From positions 1 to 34,023 of IMG/VR virus record IMGVR_UViG_3300047300_000136: a DNA stretch of 34,023 bases; one strand, given 5' to 3'. Below the pieces are notes generated by a model. That model searched no databases, was not told the DNA's origin, and was given only the letters and a program-made list of their open reading frames with translations. Position numbers and translations under genes: made by a program. Source of the DNA: a virus. Shown piece by piece: positions 11,725 to 18,617 of the stretch. Within the stretch, counting starts at the first letter, position 1; each line of letters starts with the position of its first letter.

Positions 11725-11963
11725 CAACAGCAGATGTATTTTGGGGAGTGCTTCTAGCACTTGCAGTATTTGATTTGACCAAGGACCTAGTTGAGTATGT
11801 CCTCTATAAGATTCAGTCTAAGAAGCGTGCTAAGAAACTAGATGAAATCCTAGCAAGTCTACACATAGAAGTAGAGCCTGTCCGTAAGCCAGTTAAGCGT
11901 GCAGCCGTTAAGACAACTAAGAGTCGAACAGTTAAGAAGGCAGTCGCTAAGAAGCGCAAGTAA
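11721..11963 (+). CDS. Small membrane protein with basic tail (80 aa)
   Basis: It is coupled to whiB by an ATGA overlap. Residues 5-30 are hydrophobic (FWGVLLALAVFDLT and neighbours) and could form one membrane helix. The C-terminal 30 residues are extremely basic, with KPVKRAAVKTTKSRTVKKAVAKKRK-like composition similar to histone H1 tails. A membrane-tethered nucleic-acid-binding protein is a reasonable description. It is the last gene of the plus-strand arm. Confidence 0.65.
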   Translation: MTTADVFWGVLLALAVFDLTKDLVEYVLYKIQSKKRAKKLDEILASLHIEVEPVRKPVKRAAVKTTKSRTVKKAVAKKRK

Positions 11964-11970
11964 GTTTGGC

Positions 11971-12048
11971 GGTACACCTTATGGGGTCAGTCTGAGCAAG
12001 CCCCAGTCCTAGGCATCCCGAACATCAGAACTGCGGTGCGGGTGTACC
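11971..12048 (+). ncRNA. Candidate structured RNA, three-way junction
   Basis: An outer 8-bp perfect stem (GGTACACC 11971-11978 with GGTGTACC 12041-12048) encloses two hairpins: TGGGG/CCCCA (11982-11986 with 12001-12005), and GCA..CCG/CGG..TGC (12013-12039) with a two-base bulge. The interval is GC-rich, non-coding, and sits between the last early gene and the terminator. It does not fit a tRNA: no 7-bp acceptor with a GTTCRA T-loop. The same stems can form on the complementary strand, so the transcribed strand is not certain. Confidence 0.4.
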
Positions 12049-12071
12049 TACCTTATTAAACGACAAAAAGA

Positions 12072-12106
12072 CCCCCACCTGGTAGGTTAAAGTACCAGAG
12101 TGGGGG
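12072..12106. terminator. Bidirectional terminator between convergent arms
   Basis: CCCCCAC (12072-12078) and CTGGTA (12079-12084) pair with TACCAG (12093-12098) and GTGGGGG (12100-12106), interrupted by one bulged A, with an 8-base loop. The plus side continues CTTTCG; on the minus strand the hairpin is followed by TCTTTTTG. It therefore can stop the early arm from the left and, better, the late arm from the right. Confidence 0.85.
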
Positions 12107-12137
12107 CTTTCGTGTCTCTATGGGCCTGCTAGGGGCC

Positions 12138-12326
12138 TTATTTGCGTCCAAATTCAGGCGCTGACTTATCAAGCGCCTTCATAATTGGACCTACTAGACC
12201 AGCAACAAATGCTGTGGCTAGTGTCTTAGGGTCATGCTGACCTGCTGTGTAGAGAGCAACGACTGACGCTGCTGCTGCACGTAGGTAAGATAGACCAATC
12301 TGCTTTGCTTTATTCTTATCGAACAT
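12138..12326 (-). CDS. Small hydrophobic protein, holin-like (62 aa)
   Basis: The ATG at 12326 follows AAGGAGG at ideal spacing. After a basic N-terminus (MFDKNKAKQIG), residues 12-30 and 38-52 are hydrophobic and alanine-rich (LRAAAASVVALYTAG; ATAFVAGLVGPIMKAL), so one or two membrane helices are likely. It is the last gene of the late arm, directly downstream of the CHAP endolysin, the usual place for a holin or holin regulator. No holin family motif is decisive, so the function is from context. Confidence 0.65.
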   Translation of the reverse strand: MFDKNKAKQIGLSYLRAAAASVVALYTAGQHDPKTLATAFVAGLVGPIMKALDKSAPEFGRK

Positions 12327-12335
12327 ATGTCCTCC

Positions 12336-12845
12336 TTAGGACTTAAAGACTGGCTTGCCAAAGCCAACGATATATACAGGCAGGGACTTGGCTAACTTCT
12401 TTCCATTCTTAGGCTTGTATGCACGTACCTTCTGGCATACCTGACCACCATTGCGCTGGTCGCCCTTCTTGTCAGGGCTAGTGTTGCCCTCGATACAGGT
12501 TACAGTTCCGTCTCCGTTGTCTTTAACCACGATTCCAACGTGACTAATACGGTCAACGCCATCATTGGGAAAATCAAAGAAAACAATATCCCCAGGAAGT
12601 GGAGTCGCTTCATCTACTTTCTCCCATTGCCCCTTCTTGATAAATGCTTGGGCTCCAGCAACCGTGCTAACGCAGTTAGGAATCTTAAGCCCAACTTCGT
12701 TCGCACACCAGTTAACAAACGAACCACACCACGGTAGGAAGTTTGCCTTAGTGAACGCACCATATTTAGTTTCATTATCCTTTGGTCCCTCGATAACCCC
12801 AAGTTCTCCTCGGGCTGTCATAATAAATTGATTACGCTGACCCAT
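12336..12845 (-). CDS. CHAP-domain endolysin
   Basis: The 169-residue protein carries a complete CHAP amidase/endopeptidase core: Cys40 in FLPWCGSFVNWC, His102 in RISHVGIVV, and Glu119/Asn121 in CIEGNTS, the expected Cys-His-Glu/Asn arrangement. The N-terminal QFIMTARGELGVIEGPKDNETKYGAF segment is the usual lead-in of phage CHAP lysins. No separate cell-wall-binding domain follows, only about 45 residues with several lysines. It should cleave peptide bonds or the amide link in the host wall at the end of infection. It lies among three small membrane proteins, forming a lysis cassette. Confidence 0.9.
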   Translation of the reverse strand: MGQRNQFIMTARGELGVIEGPKDNETKYGAFTKANFLPWCGSFVNWCANEVGLKIPNCVSTVAGAQAFIKKGQWEKVDEATPLPGDIVFFDFPNDGVDRISHVGIVVKDNGDGTVTCIEGNTSPDKKGDQRNGGQVCQKVRAYKPKNGKKLAKSLPVYIVGFGKPVFKS

Positions 12846-12846
12846 C

Positions 12847-13089
12847 TTATTCCGCCTTCTTCTTATCTACCTTTGCAAATGCTGCATTGATTTCATCTGA
12901 ATCTAATTTGCCATCAGCAAGGAAGAAGCGAGCAAGCGCTTCGACTACAGTTGCAGCACCAAGTGCACCAGCAAGTACTGCTGCCTGCCATACTTCGATA
13001 CCTACAAGTGAGCCAGCACCGATTACTCCAAGTGCTTCTGCTGCAATGACTGCAACAATACGCATCATTACATTCTTAAATGTTTCCAT
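12847..13089 (-). CDS. Two-helix membrane protein, putative holin (80 aa)
   Basis: Residues 8-30 (MRIVAVIAAEALGVIGAGSLVG) and 33-55 (VWQAAVLAGALGAATVVEALARFF) are hydrophobic with a short turn between, followed by a charged tail LADGKLDSDEINAAFAKVDKKKAE. The tail has an EF-hand-like DGKLDSDE pattern. Two membrane segments, a charged C-terminus and a position immediately upstream of the CHAP endolysin fit a class II holin. The ribosome site AAAGGAAT lies in front of ATG 13089; the endolysin ATG follows the stop at once. Confidence 0.7.
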   Translation of the reverse strand: METFKNVMMRIVAVIAAEALGVIGAGSLVGIEVWQAAVLAGALGAATVVEALARFFLADGKLDSDEINAAFAKVDKKKAE

Positions 13090-13091
13090 AG

Positions 13092-13259
13092 TTATTCCTT
13101 TGGGTTACGTAGTCTAAATGTCACAACATGTGCGACAAAGGTAATTACTATGAAGTAACCAACTACTGCTTTGGCTGACCCCTCTAGTACTACCCATGCA
13201 ATGAACATTCCAAGAAATGTCCACAACTGGTTTGCTAAATCTGAAAGGAATTGCTTCAT
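13092..13259 (-). CDS. Small two-helix membrane protein (55 aa), possible second holin
   Basis: ATG 13259 overlaps the stop of the stalk-protein gene (ATGA) and is preceded by AGGAGAA. Residues 13-26 (WTFLGMFIAWVVLE) and 32-48 (VVGYFVIVTFVAHVVTF) are hydrophobic, and the end is basic (RLRNPKE). It stops two bases before the next holin-like gene. Two adjacent small membrane proteins upstream of an endolysin often form a holin/antiholin pair, which is the inference here. Confidence 0.65.
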   Translation of the reverse strand: MKQFLSDLANQLWTFLGMFIAWVVLEGSAKAVVGYFIVITFVAHVVTFRLRNPKE

Positions 13260-14500
13260 GGTTTTCTCCTATAGGCGGCTGCTCCAGCGGCTGATGCCGC
13301 TGCTTGTGTTGCTATGCCCCCTGCGATAATGGCGGATACCACTACCTTTTCAGACTTCTCTCTAACTTCTGGTGTCATATCAGCACCAACTGAACCTAGC
13401 GCAGTTAAGACTGCGCCTGGGTCTGTAAATAGTTCTGTTAATAATTGTGTTGGATTCTGCAATAAAGCCACCGCTGCTGCTATTTCTTGTGTTAGGATTA
13501 CTCCATTATCTAGAACTACAGTAGGAGGTTCATATGCAACATCAGGCTGAGTCACTGGCTCAGGCACTACGATTGGCTGAGTCAAAGGCTCAGGAGTTAG
13601 TTCGGACTGTTCCTGAATCACTGGCTCCTCAATTGGAGTCTCATGCGTTTCTTCTTCTACTTGATGTTCAGAAGGTTCTTCGACAGGCGATTGCTCTTCA
13701 ACAACTGGCTGCTCTTCCAAAGGTTGCTCCTCTAATGGAACAACCTCATCTATCACAATCGGTTCGTCGACGACTACAGGCTCAGGGTTTAGTTGAGGTT
13801 GAGGCTCAGGTTGAGGTACTACCACAGGCTGGGGAACTGGTTGAGGTTCCACTACAGGGACTGGAGTAGGTAATGGCAAAACTATCGGCTGACTGGTTTC
13901 CTCTGTGGTCTGTGTTGATGTTTCTGTTGGGATGGTTTGTGTGCTGGATTCAGATGTCAAGGTCTGAGTCTCGCTTGGTACAACAGATACGGTTTGAGTA
14001 TCATCGGGAACAGAAACGTTTATTGTCTGAGTATCAGCAGTTGGAAGAACAGTACCAGTCTCGGGAACATTTACTTGAGTCGTTGTTTCTTGCGGTGAAG
14101 AAGACGACATTGACGTTTCCTGAGAAACCACAGTTTGAGTCTCAGTCGTGGCAGTCGGGGTATCCATCTGTGGCACAACACCCTGATAGTACCGAAGAGA
14201 TAAATCGGTAACAGTAGTAGAAACAAAGACTGTATATCCACCACCTGAGTGTCCGCCTTCGCAGAACAGACGGGCAATATCTCCTTTATCTGCAAAGTAC
14301 TGATTACTGTTGTCCCATCCAACTGGAAAAGTTCGCTCAGTTCCGTCGGGCTTCGCACAAGTAATTGTCACCTGTCCAGTCTGCACGGCATTAGCCGTGC
14401 CTATGAATCCAAAGCCAGCCCATAATCCTAATAGTACTGCTGAATACTTACTTGTCTTTCTCGCATAGTAGGAGATAGATTTTGTCAACGCGGTTCTCAA
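13256..14500 (-). CDS. Secreted Pro/Glu-rich stalk protein with C-terminal membrane segment
   Basis: The protein is built in blocks. Residues 1-38 are a signal peptide (basic TSK region, hydrophobic YSAVLLGLWAGFGFIG, cleavage after TANA). Residues 39-88 form a small domain with two cysteines (TCAKPDG, LFCEGGH). Residues 95-210 are Thr/Ser/Gln-rich, 210-335 are Pro/Glu/Val/Gln-rich, and the C-terminus has a hydrophobic alanine-rich segment (VVVSAIIAGGIATQAAASAAGAAAY) ended by RRKP. This is the plan of an anchored wall-spanning stalk. There is no LPXTG sorting signal. The start is uncertain: TTG 14500, 53 bases inside the previous gene, or TTG 14488. It may bridge membrane and outer layers in lysis or superinfection exclusion. 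Confidence 0.7.
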   Translation of the reverse strand: MRTALTKSISYYARKTSKYSAVLLGLWAGFGFIGTANAVQTGQVTITCAKPDGTERTFPVGWDNSNQYFADKGDIARLFCEGGHSGGGYTVFVSTTVTDLSLRYYQGVVPQMDTPTATTETQTVVSQETSMSSSSPQETTTQVNVPETGTVLPTADTQTINVSVPDDTQTVSVVPSETQTLTSESSTQTIPTETSTQTTEETSQPIVLPLPTPVPVVEPQPVPQPVVVPQPEPQPQLNPEPVVVDEPIVIDEVVPLEEQPLEEQPVVEEQSPVEEPSEHQVEEETHETPIEEPVIQEQSELTPEPLTQPIVVPEPVTQPDVAYEPPTVVLDNGVILTQEIAAAVALLQNPTQLLTELFTDPGAVLTALGSVGADMTPEVREKSEKVVVSAIIAGGIATQAAASAAGAAAYRRKP

Positions 14501-14669
14501 GTCGTTCCAATCGCTCGGTATTGATGTTAACTGCGTCCCTCATGCTGCTACCTGAATTTGGTTTCAGTTCGCTTAAGTAATGCTGTACTAGCCATCTAAC
14601 TGCTGCTGAAAATCCAGCAATCAAAGTCATAATTGCTACGGCAAATCCTGCCCAATCCATTGCGCTCAT
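14448..14669 (-). CDS. Membrane-anchored coiled-coil protein (73 aa)
   Basis: The ATG lies in a TAATG overlap with the preceding tail-type gene. Residues 4-28 form one membrane helix (MDWAGFAVAIMTLIAGFSAAVRWLV). Residues 45-73 are an amphipathic heptad helix (RDAVNINTERLERLENRVDKIYLLLC). A one-helix protein with a coiled-coil tail is typical of small phage membrane proteins next to lysis genes, and of some holin-like or spanin-like factors. No specific family is assured. Confidence 0.65.
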   Translation of the reverse strand: MSAMDWAGFAVAIMTLIAGFSAAVRWLVQHYLSELKPNSGSSMRDAVNINTERLERLENRVDKIYLLLCEKDK

Positions 14670-16651
14670 TAGACAGTCCTCACCACAATCGTAATAATTC
14701 CGCCGTAACCAGAGAAGTTAGCAGATGGTGGAGTTGTGCGCTTGAAGTTAATCTTTTCAATCTGAACTTGTCGAAGTTCGGTTGTATTTAAATCCTGAAA
14801 CAAAACAATATCTCCAGATTCTTCAAGTGCTTCAAGTTGTAGCATACGCTCATAAGCACGACCCTTGTAACCAATACCAACGCCATTGCGGTCTGCTTCT
14901 GTATCAAAGTTGTATACAGGGTATTCAATAAGACGCTGACGTGGAGTAGCAATAGTAGCCTTAGCCTGATAGCCCTTAAAGATTGGACCAGTAGATGTTG
15001 CAGTTGCATCACGATTAAATGCAAACTTGTATGCTACATATTCTCTAGAACTAGATGGCTGATTAGTGCCAACTTCAATTGATGGAACTACTGCATCATA
15101 TGTAATGTGCTCATATTCAGTTCCATCTATGTCAATAGTTTCAAGAGTAAGACTTCCCTTACGGAAGTCGCCACGGCCTACTAGTCGCTTAAAGTTCTTA
15201 GGCTCAAGTGTACTAAATCGAATATTGCCAGTTATTAAATAACCTGATGTTCGCAATGTAGATGCTGACTCTACGTATACATGACCATTTGTGGAATTAT
15301 ATGCAGTTGCAAACATTAAACGATTAGTTCCATCGGCAAATGCGCAAGCAGTTGTCTGATGACCAGTCACATCATCAATGTTTAAGTCGTTTGCATATGC
15401 AAATACAAGTGGACTAATTTCATTTGATAGGTCTAAACGGATAACTCCAGGTGTTCCAGCAACACCAGTTGCGCACCACACATAGTGATTGCGTGCGGCA
15501 AAGTCATAGCATGGCTGGTCTGTTTCTACAATAAGTGGACCATAGTTAAGTGAGCCATCTTGGTCTGATACTGACGCAACTCGAATACCCTTATTAGTTC
15601 CAATAAGCATGAAGCCAAGGTAGTAATAAATCTTATGTACAATTTCACCTACTGGTAGTTCGGCAGCGGTAATCGCTGACGATAGTGTAGGCATTGCACC
15701 AGATGTATTAAGTGTAAACTTTTGAATAGTAGACTGAATACCATTGTAGCCAGCAATATAAATTGCAGGTCCTGATGCAGTAATACTTGAGTATGTATGT
15801 GTAGATGCTGGGTGTGTATAAAGCGGTGTAGGAATTGGACCTGAATGATTTGGTGCAAACTCATATACTTTATTATCTGCACACAAAACAATACGGTCTT
15901 TTACATATTCCATGATGGCATTAGATACAGTGCCTGCTTCATCAAAGACAACACTTCTATCTGTGTTGTCACTTGCAATACCATTTAGAGGCTTTTTATA
16001 TACTGTCTTTTTTGTGGCTGTATTTGTAATCCAAAATGCAGTAGTTCCGTTATCGCAGATTGCATATACTGGTGAATCAGTTCCAGAATTATAATCAATA
16101 AAATGAACTGGATTATTAGGGTCATCTACCTTAATCTTGTCTACATCATATTCATCATGTAGCAAACAGCCATTAAATACTGTGCCAGATTCTGTCCACT
16201 CAATAGAACGAAGAGTCTGGAATGGACGCTTGTTAGTTGTAGTTCTAACTGCACCTGTAGTTATATGTCCTTCTGTGCAGTCTTTAAGTAGTGTTGCTTG
16301 TCCTTTGGTCCATACATCAATACCACGGCTATCGGCAAAACGATAATGACCTGACTCATCATTAGTTAGTGGGTCATAAAAGTTAAGACCAGCACCTGAA
16401 TGAAAAGACATTTGAGAGCGTAGCCACCAACCAGTAATAGACTGCTCGCCTGGTTCTTGACCATTATCAAACTGGTCCTTCTTAAATGGTGCAGTCTCAC
16501 GATTGTATTCATTCTTATCTGTAATTGCAGATACAAATGGCATACCAGCAATAGCCATATCATAAGAGATATTAGTGTTCTGCCAGATTGCATCTGTAGA
16601 TTCAATGCCAATAGGCATTGGAATATCTTCGGTTATATCGCGACCAGCCAC
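14669..16651 (-). CDS. Putative tail protein (660 aa)
   Basis: The GTG start at 16651 is preceded by AGGGAG. The whole protein is beta-rich with repeated short strands, Gly/Asp turns and tyrosines. Repeated segments such as AICDNGTTAFWITN, VLCADNKVYEFAPN, AIYIAGYNGIQSTIQKF, MLIGTNKGIRVASVS and YVWCATGVAGTPGVIRLD have the look of beta-propeller blades (residues about 160-420). The C-terminal part is different, with RLVGRGDFRKGSLTLETIDIDG. It has no enzyme motif I can identify. Its position after the fibre genes, own promoter region and terminator upstream suggest a tail nozzle, hub or appendage component of a short tail. The function is inferred. Confidence 0.6.
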   Translation of the reverse strand: MAGRDITEDIPMPIGIESTDAIWQNTNISYDMAIAGMPFVSAITDKNEYNRETAPFKKDQFDNGQEPGEQSITGWWLRSQMSFHSGAGLNFYDPLTNDESGHYRFADSRGIDVWTKGQATLLKDCTEGHITTGAVRTTTNKRPFQTLRSIEWTESGTVFNGCLLHDEYDVDKIKVDDPNNPVHFIDYNSGTDSPVYAICDNGTTAFWITNTATKKTVYKKPLNGIASDNTDRSVVFDEAGTVSNAIMEYVKDRIVLCADNKVYEFAPNHSGPIPTPLYTHPASTHTYSSITASGPAIYIAGYNGIQSTIQKFTLNTSGAMPTLSSAITAAELPVGEIVHKIYYYLGFMLIGTNKGIRVASVSDQDGSLNYGPLIVETDQPCYDFAARNHYVWCATGVAGTPGVIRLDLSNEISPLVFAYANDLNIDDVTGHQTTACAFADGTNRLMFATAYNSTNGHVYVESASTLRTSGYLITGNIRFSTLEPKNFKRLVGRGDFRKGSLTLETIDIDGTEYEHITYDAVVPSIEVGTNQPSSSREYVAYKFAFNRDATATSTGPIFKGYQAKATIATPRQRLIEYPVYNFDTEADRNGVGIGYKGRAYERMLQLEALEESGDIVLFQDLNTTELRQVQIEKINFKRTTPPSANFSGYGGIITIVVRTV

Positions 16652-16674
16652 ATATGCTCCCTAAAATAGAAATG

Positions 16675-16697
16675 AAAAATGAGCAGTTTAGACTCAT
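16675..16697 (-). terminator. Weak terminator between tail genes
   Basis: On the minus strand ATGAG/CTCAT (16693-16697 with 16679-16683) forms a 5-bp stem with a 9-base loop and is followed by TTTTTC. A second weak stem with AGTAC/GTACT lies just upstream in the same 92-base gap. Together they form an attenuating boundary before the 660-residue protein gene. Confidence 0.45.
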
Positions 16698-16743
16698 ACT
16701 CAGGAGTAGTACAGTAATTCCCCCGTACTGCGGGATATATTAA

Positions 16744-16971
16744 TTAGAGTGCTGCTACTTCGTCTTCTGTAAGTCCAGCAATTGCAGACAATTTAGCAAG
16801 TGCTGATGCCTTCGCTGCAGCCTTTGCTTCCTCTGCTGCCTGGCGCTCAGCCTGCTCTGTAGCAAATGCAATCGCATCCAACTCACGTTGCTGAATCTCT
16901 TCTGCTGTGAGTGGCACATACTGCACTTCATTGTTAGCGCCAATGATTGCTTTCATAGGTGTATCTGACAT
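16744..16971 (-). CDS. Hypothetical Ala-rich helical protein (75 aa)
   Basis: The start is ATG 16971 in a TAATG overlap with the preceding gene (a longer reading would run into that gene). After a short beta segment (MKAIIGANNEVQYVPLTAEEI) the protein is one long alanine- and glutamate-rich helix, ending with the turn-and-helix motif LSAIAGLTEDEVAAL. This end motif is common in small phage proteins encoded next to tail fibres, some of which act as fibre assembly factors. That role is suggested by position only. Confidence 0.6.
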   Translation of the reverse strand: MSDTPMKAIIGANNEVQYVPLTAEEIQQRELDAIAFATEQAERQAAEEAKAAAKASALAKLSAIAGLTEDEVAAL

Positions 16972-17273
16972 TACTCTTCTCCTAAGATAATTACGTGTGA
17001 TGCATCTGAGCAATCCCAGAGGCAAGTATCTTCATTAAGTACCGCTACTTCGTGGCACTTAGGAGGAATGAATGCATCACGAACTGAGTCGTAACTAAAT
17101 CCAATTCCTGCATAGTTCTTTCTAATACGAGCGTTAAAACTTGTCTGTACCCAAGTGCCTCCAAGTCCAAGGTCGTTAGCCAAGTAGTCGTGAACTCTGT
17201 GCTCCTGTGCATCAGGTACTACGAGTACTTCTTCGACTATGCCTTCTGCATTTATTTTTGCTGCGTGAGCCAT
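16971..17273 (-). CDS. Conserved phage structural-type protein (100 aa)
   Basis: The N-terminus MAHAAKINAEGIVEEVLVV, the WVQTSFNARIRKNYAGIGFSYD segment near residues 41-62 and DAFIPPK near 67-73 are the hallmarks of a small protein widely encoded by aquatic phages near tail or fibre genes. Its biochemical role is not known to me. AAGGAAAGGAAA precedes ATG 17273 and the next gene is coupled by TAATG. Confidence 0.7.
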   Translation of the reverse strand: MAHAAKINAEGIVEEVLVVPDAQEHRVHDYLANDLGLGGTWVQTSFNARIRKNYAGIGFSYDSVRDAFIPPKCHEVAVLNEDTCLWDCSDASHVIILGEE

Positions 17274-17288
17274 TTAGTTTCCTTTCCT

Positions 17289-18617
17289 TTAAGCCATTGG
17301 ATATTTAATAATGATGATACCAGAGCCGCCTTGTGCGACGCTTGTATTTGTTGTATCGTTACCACCAGCGCCACCTCCAGTGTTTGGCAATCCACTAGCA
17401 CCAGCACCACCGAGTCCACCATTTCCGCCACCACCGTAGCCACCTGTTGATGCGGAAACTCCACTACCACCGTAATAAGTAGAACCTCCACCACCACCTG
17501 CGTAGTAGACAGTTCCGCTTACATTATGACCAGTAGATGTTGCTAAACCCCAAGATGAATAAGCAGAACTTCCGATTCCGCCATCTCCACCCTTGTTGTT
17601 GCTTGTTACAGCGCCACCAGGTCCACCAGCGCCACCACCTGCACCACGAGGCCATCCATTGTATGAGTTGCCGCTGTTGTCAGAGCCGTTATAGCCCTGG
17701 CCAGCAGTTCCTAGTCCGTAGGAATTTGTTCCTGAACCACCACCACCAGAACCTCCATTAGCACCCTGGCCATAGCCACCCTTGCCACCACCAATTGTTG
17801 CAGTAAGAGAACTGAACTGTGAATTATTGCCATTGCTTCCAACTCCACCACCAGCACCTACAGTGCAAGGGTAAGAAGTTCCAGATGTGAGTGCTTGGTT
17901 TGTGAATCCAAGCAGACCTCCTGCACCTCCGCCACCAGAACCTTCTGGATGAGAACCGCCACCACCAGCAACTACTAATACATCTGCAGTTAAAGCCTGT
18001 GAAGGAATGAATGCACCAGTAGATAAGAATGCGTGATACCAATAAGTTCCATCATTCTTAATGATGTCTCCACCAGTAGCCTTAGGATAGACTGTAGGAG
18101 TTACTCCTAGTTTAGATATACCGTAGAGGGTGAAGGATGAGCCTGCTGCAAAGTTTGGAGCATCACAAATAATTGATAGGCTTGTGATTGCAGCAGTAGA
18201 TTCCCAAACGCCAGCAGTCATAGAGCGCAGCGAGTTGACTGCGTGATTATTCTCTTCTGTAGCATCCACTGAAAATACTTTATAGTTTGAAGATGTATAA
18301 TTTGGAATGTATATTTCTGCATTACCAAATGTATTTGCTGTTCCAGTTGAGCGTGTAGAACCATAACCTACTGAAGTATTTGTTGAGCCAGTAGTAGATG
18401 AGACAGAACTTCCATCTGCATAGAGTATTTTGCGAGTAGTCGTTGTTTTGCTAGTAGAGTTGAACCCCATACTAAAGCGAACAAGGTCATCACCAGAATC
18501 TCGCATAGATGCAACAATACGAAGGTCGGTATACTCTTGTGATATATTTGAGAAAGTCACAAGTGATGCCGCTTGAGTAAGAGTAATCTCTTGAATTAGC
18601 ACATTATTAAGTGTCAT
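17289..18617 (-). CDS. Adhesin-like tail protein with glycine-rich domain (442 aa)
   Basis: Residues 1-170 are a beta-rich domain shared with the two upstream genes; its end (SLSIICDAPNFAAGSSFTLYGIS) aligns with VTLFPSG..GSTFSVYGIG and ITLFLES..NSTFTLIGYK in those proteins. A connector KATGGDIIKNDGTYWYHAF leads to LTADVLVVAGGGGS, after which residues about 215-432 are extremely rich in Gly, Asn and Ser. The protein ends GGSGIIIIKYPMA. This is the glycine-rich adhesin layout used by phages for receptor contact, where polyglycine helices form loops at the tip. It is a likely receptor-binding protein. Confidence 0.75.
   Translation of the reverse strand: MTLNNVLIQEITLTQAASLVTFSNISQEYTDLRIVASMRDSGDDLVRFSMGFNSTSKTTTTRKILYADGSSVSSTTGSTNTSVGYGSTRSTGTANTFGNAEIYIPNYTSSNYKVFSVDATEENNHAVNSLRSMTAGVWESTAAITSLSIICDAPNFAAGSSFTLYGISKLGVTPTVYPKATGGDIIKNDGTYWYHAFLSTGAFIPSQALTADVLVVAGGGGSHPEGSGGGGAGGLLGFTNQALTSGTSYPCTVGAGGGVGSNGNNSQFSSLTATIGGGKGGYGQGANGGSGGGGSGTNSYGLGTAGQGYNGSDNSGNSYNGWPRGAGGGAGGPGGAVTSNNKGGDGGIGSSAYSSWGLATSTGHNVSGTVYYAGGGGGSTYYGGSGVSASTGGYGGGGNGGLGGAGASGLPNTGGGAGGNDTTNTSVAQGGSGIIIIKYPMA

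Noticed and set aside
11971-12048. tRNA gene
   Set aside because: The length is right, but the outer stem is 8 bp, there is no GTTCRA T-loop and no clear anticodon arm.
13880-14480. LPXTG sorting signal in the stalk protein
   Set aside because: A VPETG-like string occurs in the middle of the Thr/Ser-rich part, not before the C-terminal membrane segment, so sortase anchoring is unlikely.
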